Position numbers and translations under genes: made by a program. Source: Halichondria panicea (Eukaryota; Porifera; Demospongiae; Suberitida; Halichondriidae). Taken from it: a stretch of DNA of 64,000 nt. Within the stretch, counting starts at the first letter, position 1. The number at the start of each line of letters is the position of its first letter. Shown piece by piece: positions 56,409 to 64,000 of this stretch. The notes under the pieces are model-generated. The model ran no database searches. It was not told the DNA's origin and saw only the letters and a list, made by a program, of their open reading frames with translations. The stretch covers positions 11,084,632 through 11,148,631 of the forward strand of contig NC_087377.1 in NCBI RefSeq assembly GCF_963675165.1, in the 5' to 3' direction.

Positions 56409-57590
56409 CCATAGATTAAGGAGGGAGAGGGATTGGAAACGCAATAGAACCGGATGAAACCATCCGTGTTACGGCCTCGAAAAACCAGGTCACCCGGCTT
56501 GAATCGAGGCTATACCAAAGGTGGCTGGCTATGAGTAGCAAAAAGACAGAAGACAGGGCTGATGAGCAGCAAATGTGATCGTTCCTGCATACATGCTGTA
56601 GGGGAGAGCTTGTAGCATCAGCCACATTGAGCAAAACTCTCCTCTGGATCTCACCTAAGACACTATAGGCTCTATAAAGACAAAATTATATATTATTATG
56701 CCTGTTGGCCATTTGGAAATAACAACTGTCTATTGGCCATTATTATTGTGATATTTATGACATCTTTGTGAAATATAAACTGAAATGAAGCTTGTATGGA
56801 AAAGTTACAAAAACAAAAAAACTACGAAAAAAACTTTCTTATTCTTTTATGACTTTTTAACTTATATAGGGATCCCATAATCTTTCTGAAGTTATTTCTT
56901 TCTTGTATTTGCCTGATGATGTTGGAATTTGGGTCTTCAAGGCATATCTGCATACACAAACGGTCGACATGTTAAACGTTTACCTACTAAATTGAGCAAG
57001 GTGTAACTTCTCACAAGAATGCATTCAGGTCATAGAAATAAGCCATTACGATGAACCTATTCCTATGCTTGGCCTATAACTAAAAATTGTGAAATTATAA
57101 CCTCTTCACCTCTGCATAGAGGTACAAATAAACACATAAATTAATTAGCGTAGTTGATACTTGAAATCAGCAACAGATGTTTTTCAATCAACACCATTGT
57201 GGCTCATTACAATCACTAATGGAATACTTTGAAACACTATATACTTTTTCTAGGTTAAAGATTATTTAAACTCTGGTTCTAGGGAGAAAAAGCATATAAA
57301 AACTCACAAAAGTGTTGTAGGGTCGTCTTGAAACTCAAACTTGGACAAATTTACAACTAATGTGGTTCCAAATGATGAACACTAGAGATTTATAGGCTGG
57401 GTTGTACTCAGCCTAACTTTAGAAGCTGGAGAAGAGGAGTTTTAGCATGGTTTTAGTTGCTGCTGGAGGTTAACGCCCACCACTGCCTATTGCACTCTGA
57501 ACCGTAACACGGATGGTTTCGAGAGGCAACGTTGGAGTCATTGTCGCACGTGATCCCGTTTCCAATCCCTGTTAACTACTCAATCTATGG
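56409..57590 (+). mobile_element. CCATAGATT inverted-repeat element, 1.18 kb, TATAA flanks
   Basis: Ends CCATAGATTAAGGAGGGAGA and ...TTAACTACTCAATCTATGG, with paired inner blocks GATTGGAAACG / CGTTTCCAATC and CCATCCGTGTTACGG / CCGTAACACGGATGG. A 5-bp duplication TATAA flanks it. The interior is AT-rich with no recognised protein. Confidence 0.8.
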
Positions 57591-57944
57591 TATAATGATC
57601 ATTATATTAATGACGTTCTTATGGCAAAAAAATGGCAAGTCGGCAAGATAACACTGTGAATCATGATAACATTATTTAGGTCTTGTGCCAGTTGAGTGCT
57701 AGCCTCGAGACCAGGCCGATTAATACATCTTAATTTGTCTCTAATTATTTTGTCACATTTTGGGGGAATGTAATTAGAATTTTTATGAGAATTAGAGAAT
57801 AATTATTAGATCATGTTTGCCATAAATACTGCAATCTAATTGGTTAGAGGTAGTGTTCTATCCGACTTAGACGATCATGTAGCAAAGATTAGCAGATTGG
57901 CTAGAGCATACCTGCCAACTATATCCCGGTAAGATATCCCTCAA

Positions 57945-58665
57945 AATTGTCTCTGATCGAATGTCGAGACAAAATCATTGAAGGCATCCTGACCAGGATA
58001 TTTCCGTACGTACTTGCAATGCTTATCGTTAGGTATTCTAAAACGAGGGTCAGTATAACTACCTGTCCATTAAAATCCGAACGTTTGTATACTCTTGTGA
58101 GTACCACCAGCTCACTGCATGAATCGTACTTTGGTATGTATGGAAGTATGTAGTCTATTGCTTGATAGTGATAAGCAATAAAGAGGCCTATATATTTGTA
58201 TGTATACGTATCCTGTGACTTCACAATTCGATCGCGCTCGGAAAGAATTTCTTTTGGGAATTTACTTCACTTAGAATAATCAATGATGATAAGTACAGCT
58301 TGAAAGATTTTAAGAGATTCCTCGTATATCCTAAATGGATTCTGTGTACTTTTTATATCTACCGGTATTGGTTGTACATATCGTCGTCCATGAAAATGTA
58401 GTGGATGTACTTTTCTTTCCTTTCCTTGGCTGCTTTGTAAAGCAAGTTTCTTCCAGTAGTCCAGATTATAGACTTACTATAAAGTTGAATATGTATTGGA
58501 CATGAGGCAATGACGTGTCAGCGCACTTTGTTTTGTAACTGAGGAGGATGACAGCACACTGACATGCTTCAGAGTCACTAATCACTTTTGGAATCTTTTG
58601 TGTTAGATAGATAAGCGAGTTGGTGCAATCACCGTGGAGAGGTTTGTTTTTCAACAGCATTGGTC
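57945..58665 (-). pseudogene. GT5: heavily decayed glycosyltransferase-like copy
   Basis: Homology runs from the stem end (GCAACCACCGTGGAGAGG type) to the AFNDFV.DIRS region; both the N-terminal anchor and the C terminus are missing. Several small insertions break the frame: CATG at about 58117, TA at about 58055, AT at about 58380, TA at about 58480 and GC at about 58235. Confidence 0.88.
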
Positions 58666-58738
58666 AAGGCATAACTATATATATACTGCTACCTTATAGG
58701 ATAATCAACTACTCTGTTCATAGTATATTTACTGACTG

Positions 58739-58831
58739 CACACACACACAGTTCCTACGAATCACTGCCTACTCTTCGTCCTCAATGTACAAGTCAGTGG
58801 ATGGAGGGTCCTACACACAATCAATATCCCT
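58739..58831 (+). pseudogene. Fragment of the third Ig exon of gene C
   Basis: Matches the start of the exon at 48049, including the preceding CA repeat and acceptor (CACACACAGTTCCTACGAAT), then diverges with indels. The remainder of the exon is absent. Confidence 0.75.
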
Positions 58832-59074
58832 ACATGAATGTCTTATAAGATCTAGATGGTATGCTAAACTCTAACAAAAGTTATCCATTCGATGTAACTG
58901 ATGAGTTATTTAGCTGGAAAGCGCTCCCATATGCAGAAGTGCATGGCGATAGAAGAATCTCTAGTATATATGTTGAGTTCCTCCTGCCCCAGACTATATA
59001 GTTAGCATTGAAAGAGTTTTAGTATATCCAACCCTCCCGCACCCATTTGGACTCCAACCTGAGCTGTTTGTTTA

Positions 59075-59349
59075 GGCCACTCCAAGTGATACTCTGGTTT
59101 CTGGTCCACCGCCCGCATCAGATTTTATTCTTGGATTTCTATCTCATTATTGGATTTCTATCCCATTATTTCTACTACGCATGCGCATAATGGTCCATGT
59201 GGTACAAAATAGTGTGATAATGATATTCATTTGCAAAATAATGAGATTCATAAGGTGAAATTGATAATGACATAATGAGAAAAGCCGCCCGCCCGCATGC
59301 AATTAGAAAAACTTCAGGACCAGAAACCAGAGTGTCACTTGGAGTGGCC
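59075..59349 (+). mobile_element. Harbinger-like MITE with TTA target duplication
   Basis: Arms GGCCACTCCAAGTGATACTC and the complement ...GTCACTTGGAGTGGCC pair over about 34 bp (to CTGGTCC / GGACCAG). TTA flanks both sides (59072-59074 and 59350-59352), as in PIF/Harbinger elements. Confidence 0.85.
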
Positions 59350-59972
59350 TTATGTGAAATTATGGAAGTTTATGCATCATTCGGTGAACCCCGACTAATG
59401 CCGAGGGTTCTGCATGCATTTTAGTGAGCTAGTCAAATAAGGCATTGTGACAGATAACATTTATATCTTAGTGGGTGAAATCAGCTGCATATTTCACAGC
59501 TACCATATATGGAGATATTTGGTCAAACCACTTATGTAACAGCTCTTTTTTTACACTTTCTATGTGCTCCTGCTTGATGAAATGTGTATCCTTATATAGC
59601 TATTATGGTGCCCTTGTACAGTGACGCTGATCTGCTCTAATTAATGTACGTTGACTGTTGTAACTCTCCAATAGCGAATACACACTGTATCTTATAAGAA
59701 CTCAAAATTAATATGCTCACTATATAATTATAGTGAGCATACGTATATTATTTTGAGTTCTCAGCAAGATTCTCCATAACATAAAAACAGTCAGAGCAAG
59801 TTGTATATAATACAACTGACTATACGCGCGGATAGTCCGGTATTAAAAGCTAAAGTAAAGGCTGTGCGGTATCTATATAATTATGGTTTCTAGTCGGATC
59901 TATATATGGTCGCGTGGGGAAATTTGGAGGGAATGTCACATGAGCATATCTAACCTCCTCTGCCAGGGGAAC

Positions 59973-60440
59973 CATGGTTGCATCAAAGATCAAAGGTACG
60001 ATGGCAACCATACTTGCACCAAGGATCACAGGTAAGATAGCAACCGTGCATGAGTGATCATCAAATTTAATGGCTGCACCAAAGATTAAAGGTAAGATGG
60101 CAACCATAGTTGCACCAATCAAATTAAGGTACGATGCCATATATAGTTGCACCAAAAATCAAAAGAAAGATTGTTGCGCAAGTAAAATGGCAACCATGGT
60201 TGCACCACAGATTAAAGAAGATGGCAACCATACAATTGCATCAAAAATCAAAGGTATAAGCTAGATGGCAACCATGCCTGGGTGATCATAGTTTCCGCAA
60301 GTAAAATGGCAACCATGGGGTTGCACTATAACTGAGATCAAAGGTAAGATGGCAACCATGGTTTTACCACAATCGAAGGTATAAGATGGTAACTATGGTT
60401 GCACCAACGATCAAACTAATAGATAAACCAACTTGCATTG
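59973..60440 (+). repeat. Minisatellite, copy 2
   Basis: The same ATGGCAACCATGGTTGCACC unit as at 19848-20330, with about 11 units in a partly matching order, so the array existed before the duplication. Confidence 0.85.
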
Positions 60441-60829
60441 GCTGCACCTTACAATTAAACTTTAACTAAACTGCTCTTCCACCTGCAGCCTTTGATATCC
60501 ATAGGCCCTTCACACTTGTGACATGCGCAGATAAAAGATAATTTCTTAAACAAGATGACCCCTATAATTATTAGAAAAAGTCTCTGCATGTTAAACATGC
60601 AGTATTATACTGCGCCATCAAGTGAGTGCCACTGAGTGGTAGGGGTTAGTATAGTTATGCTGGCATAATTTTAAATAGGCTCATTTTTTGGTGAGAATTA
60701 TGCTGGCATAATAGCCGATTTGACTGAAAAAATAATAGGCAATTTGAAAAGAATAATAGGCTGTTAACTTGAGCATAAAAGAATATATAGCATAATAAGT
60801 AGTATCTTGAGCATAATCTTATACGGAGT

Positions 60830-60876
60830 GGTTGATATCTGGTTGATATCTGGTTGATATCTGGTTGATATCTGCC
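60830..60876 (+). repeat. Four tandem copies of TGGTTGATATC
   Basis: Perfect 11-bp repeats containing the palindrome GATATC. The array is not seen in the paralogous flank near 20.5 kb. Confidence 0.9.
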
Positions 60877-61526
60877 TTGAAAATTGTGGCCTGTCACACC
60901 TCCAAATTATGAAATGACACATTGAGAATACATAATTAAATTTTATAAAGAGCTTGATTTGAAGTTTTGCGAACAGAAACACATGCACTTTCATTTATGT
61001 ACAGCTAGGCCCTATAGCTTATCAATTAAGGTTCCATTTTTGCACAATAATAACTATATTAATCCCTTATTGCATGCAGTAACCATTGCAATCATCCTAT
61101 ATCAGGACATAATGAGGTTGGCAAACTGTAGTGTATGCACCCTCCCTGAGCTACTTGCCAAATGACGTCTCAGGGGTGTTCAGTGAAATCTTTAAAGTGC
61201 CCCTTAGGATCCCCTATACATCTTTGGGCGAGAAACACGGGTGAAAAATGGCATACATGCGTCAATTAGCAACTTGTGCACACTCTGTGACATTTCTGAT
61301 AGACGCAGTGCAGGGCACTACGCTTTAAAGCGTCAACAGCAGGTAAAGGGTTAATATGTAACAGCTGGCTTTTAGGTTGCACATGCAACTATGCACTTTC
61401 TGTTTCCTGTGTGGTTGGCTGTTCACTGTTATATTATTATTTACTTCCTGCGTGACTATAATAGTGTATATAAGCAGACACTCATGCTCATTGATGTGCA
61501 ATAGTAAGCAGATGAGCACCATAATT

Positions 61527-63948
61527 ATGGATTTGCTGAAAAAGATACTCATTTTTGCTGTGATTCTACTTTATTCCGAATCGTGAGCTATAATTATAAT
61601 TATAATACCAGTAATTATTATATGCTATAATTATATAGTGCATGCATGGATGCACAATGCATAATTATATATACAGGATCTCTGCTTTATGCATTCAGCA
61701 TGCATTCTTTGGCGTGATTTATACTTGTGTATAATTATTATTATGCCTGATTGTTGCATTATACAGCCTCGTTGTTGCGCGTGTGCCACCACCGTGCAGC
61801 AGATTTCCGCGTTCTGCACCAAGCTCTGACAGTGTTCAAAGCTATCCTGATGACGAACTCTGCTGCATTGACTGTGAACAGCCGAACCGTAAGTTTTATA
61901 TAATAATTATATGGGTGGAACCTCCCTCTATATAATGCCCAATAACTTACTATAATATTATTATAATTATACACTGTTTTGGAGGTGTCAATATAATTAT
62001 GGGATTTAGAAGCCCAAAGGTACTGATTTATAGTATCCCGAGCGTAGTGAGGGTACTAGAAGTGGCTGAGGGCTTCTAAATCACATAGACACCTCCAAAA
62101 CAGTAACTATATAACTCATTTAGATACTATAGTGCGCATGCGCATCGTCCCAACTTTGGGCTTAACAACGAGATACACTAAGGTATAAGCATGCAAGGGC
62201 GTATACGCCCTTGGTATAAGTTGCAGTTTTCGAGTATAATCCATATAATTGACTATGATTATAATAGCTGTACATTGATGCTTTAATTGGTGCACGCTTT
62301 TGCCAAAGGCATATTGTTCGTGTGTGTGTATTTATTATTCATGTGTGCGTACACAGCATAATTTATATACGAGCTAATAATATATAATTATACTAGCATA
62401 AGTTCATCATAGTATGTCATTTCACGAAGTGTCAATTCAGGTCTGTGCCTTTTACTGAGATCTCCGAACAATGGTGTTGTCAGAGTGAACAATGGCAGAG
62501 CTACCTACACTTGCAACAATGGGTATAGACTTTTTGGCTCATATTCTCGTTTTTGCTTGTCCAGTGGTAGCTGGTCTGGATCTAATCCCTCCTGCCAATT
62601 AAGTAAGCTGCTGCTTGTGTGAATTATCTTATAAACATTAGTTTTAGTTTCAAGAGTTTGCCCTGTACTGAATAACCCAAGCAATGGTCAAGTGTCCGTT
62701 AGCTCACATGTGATTGGAGGGACAGCTACGTACAGCTGCAACACTGGGTATGGACTGTCTGGTTCATCTTCTCGTACTTGCTTGTCCAGTTGCAACTGGT
62801 CTGGATCTAATCCCTCCTGTCAATTAAGTAAGCTATTATAGTTTTTGTGTGAATTATCATATTTTTTATCTTTAGTTTCAATATGGACATGCCCTGTACC
62901 GATTATCCCAAGCAATGGTCAAGTGTCCGTTAACTCTTATCTTATTGGAGGCATAGCTACTTACAGCTGCAACATTGGGTATAGACTTTCTGGTTCCTTT
63001 TCTCGTACTTGCTTGCGCGGTTGCAAATGGTCTGGATCTGATCCCTCCTGCCAATTAAGTAAGCTATAGTGCTTGTGGGAATTATCATCTATAGAAAATG
63101 TATATAGTTGCAGAAAATTGCCCTGTACTGAATAACCCAAGCAATGGTCGAGTGTCCGTTAGCTCTTATGTTATTGGAGGGAGAGCTATTTACAGCTGCA
63201 ACATTGGGTATAGACTATCTGGATCATCTTCTCGCACTTGCTCATCCAGTGGCAGCTGGTCTGGATCCAATCCCTCCTGTCAAAGTAAGCTATAGTGATT
63301 TTGTGTGAATTATCATCCCTTACTTTATTCGTAGGAATGTGTCCCACACTGAATAACCCAAGTAATGGTCGAGTGTCCGTTAGCTCTTATTTTGAAGAAG
63401 GCATTGCTATTTACAGCTGCAACACTGGGTATGGACTGTCTGGTTCATCTTTTCGTACTTGCTCGTTCAGTGGCAGCTGGTCTGGATCTAATCCCTCTTG
63501 CCTAGGTAAGCTAATGCTTGTGTGTGTGTGTGTGAATAACTTCCATAAATTATATACTACCACACAAATTCACACATATATACAGGAAGGGGAGGAGGAG
63601 GAGGGGGAGGAAATAGTATCGAAGAACAATTCCAGAAAATTATATAATTATGCTGAACGACAGATAAAATTCTATGAACACTAACATGATTGCTACTATA
63701 ATAATACTTATTCTATACTAGCTGGTAGATCTTATGTTGATTTCTGTGCTGACAAAAATGTATTGAATAATGATCCAAATAATTATGTGTCCTCTGGGTT
63801 CAACGTACTGTATCTCACCAATAGTTTATACTCTCAGGATTACAGTACCCCATGCAACGATAACACTTACAACAAGAAGGCGATAAGCCCATACATGCAT
63901 CAATATCGTCAAACCAATTCAAATTGTCACCAAATTATAGATCTATAG
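61527..63948 (+). CDS. Gene E: secreted five-CCP (sushi) protein, 435 aa
   Basis: Exons: 61527-61582 (signal peptide MDLLKKILIFAVILLYSES), 61767-61888 (PPPCSRFPRSAP...ELCCIDC), CCP1 62441-62602, CCP2 62648-62827, CCP3 62876-63058, CCP4 63108-63284, CCP5 63335-63505, a 30-nt glycine-rich microexon 63586-63615 (less certain) and 63722-63948 (stop TAG). The start is the ATG before the hydrophobic stretch, conserved in gene D. CCP exons are phase 1-1, each with four cysteines and W.G..PSC. CCP4 may instead begin 6 nt later (tandem AG acceptors). The last exon encodes a Cys-containing 75-residue tail (YVDFCADKNVLNNDPNNYVS start) of unknown fold. There is no transmembrane helix, so secretion is likely. 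CCP proteins often bind proteins or glycans at cell surfaces; the partner here is unknown. Confidence 0.8.
61972..62104 (+). mobile_element. CACTGTTTTGG hairpin MITE (family 6) in intron of gene E
   Basis: Ends CACTGTTTTGGAGGTGTC and GACACCTCCAAAACAGTA. It occupies the same place relative to exon 2 as 22382-22480 in gene D, so it predates the duplication. Here the left half is more complete. Confidence 0.75.
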
Positions 63949-64000
63949 TACTGTTAAATAGTGAACCATGCAGTCTATAGCTAGTCTCACTCTGTCTTGG

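Larger units (their letters stand above)
59690..64000 (+). repeat. Segmental duplication copy 2 (minisatellite plus CCP gene)
   Basis: Colinear with about 19620-25540 but more compact: it lacks the two MITEs between exon 2 and the CCP exons. It runs to the window edge. Confidence 0.85.

Noticed and set aside
1-64000. tRNA, rRNA and other structured RNA genes
   Set aside because: I looked for cloverleaf-like arms and known conserved stretches and saw none that I could support without a covariance search.

Overview
The window looks like metazoan genomic DNA, most likely from a sponge (demosponge). This is inferred from gene style, not from a database match. Genes are split by short GT-AG introns, extracellular modules (Ig, FN3, CCP/sushi) sit on phase-1 exons, and the AT-rich non-coding DNA is saturated with the 8-bp palindromes TGCATGCA and ATAATTAT and with many small inverted-repeat transposons. 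Exon models were built by hand from reading frame, splice sites and paralogue comparison. No RNA evidence was available.

Layout. 1-6.3 kb (+): the 3' part of an FN3-repeat membrane protein with a short tail that has no tyrosine (gene A). 8.5-15.8 kb (+): its complete paralogue (gene B), a 13-exon receptor with signal peptide, one Ig domain, three FN3 domains, a transmembrane helix and a long tail carrying an ITIM-like motif (VLYSEI), a second SH2-type site (YAEI), a PPPAY motif and a C-terminal PDZ-type end. 19.6-25.5 kb and 59.7-64 kb (+): two copies of one segmental duplication, each with a minisatellite and a secreted five-CCP protein gene. The second copy (gene E) is intact; the first (gene D) has a frameshift and a decayed last exon. 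27-43 kb and 58 kb (mostly -): a family of single-exon type II membrane glycosyltransferase-like genes, with three intact copies (387, 364 and 355 aa) and three broken ones. 46.3-54.3 kb (+): gene C, another Ig/FN3 receptor, with a class I PDZ-type C terminus. It is followed directly by a broken cassette that joins a piece of its own FN3 exon to the tail exons of gene B.

Between the genes lie many non-autonomous DNA transposons: TA-flanked pogo/mariner-like MITEs, a TTA-flanked Harbinger-like MITE, a 'TACCGTATAGCGGG' family, and a TAG...CTA hairpin family that makes 9-bp target duplications. There are also remnants of a reverse-transcriptase element, a RecQ-like helicase and a PHD-finger protein. 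I see no tRNA, rRNA or CRISPR array.

As a system, the locus resembles a fast-evolving recognition-receptor cluster. An inhibitory-type ITIM receptor sits beside a paralogue with a short, signal-less tail, as in vertebrate paired receptors. Further Ig/FN3 receptors, secreted CCP proteins and expanding glycosyltransferases lie nearby, and the receptor tail exons have been copied to two other places in the window. A role in self/non-self recognition or immunity is inference.
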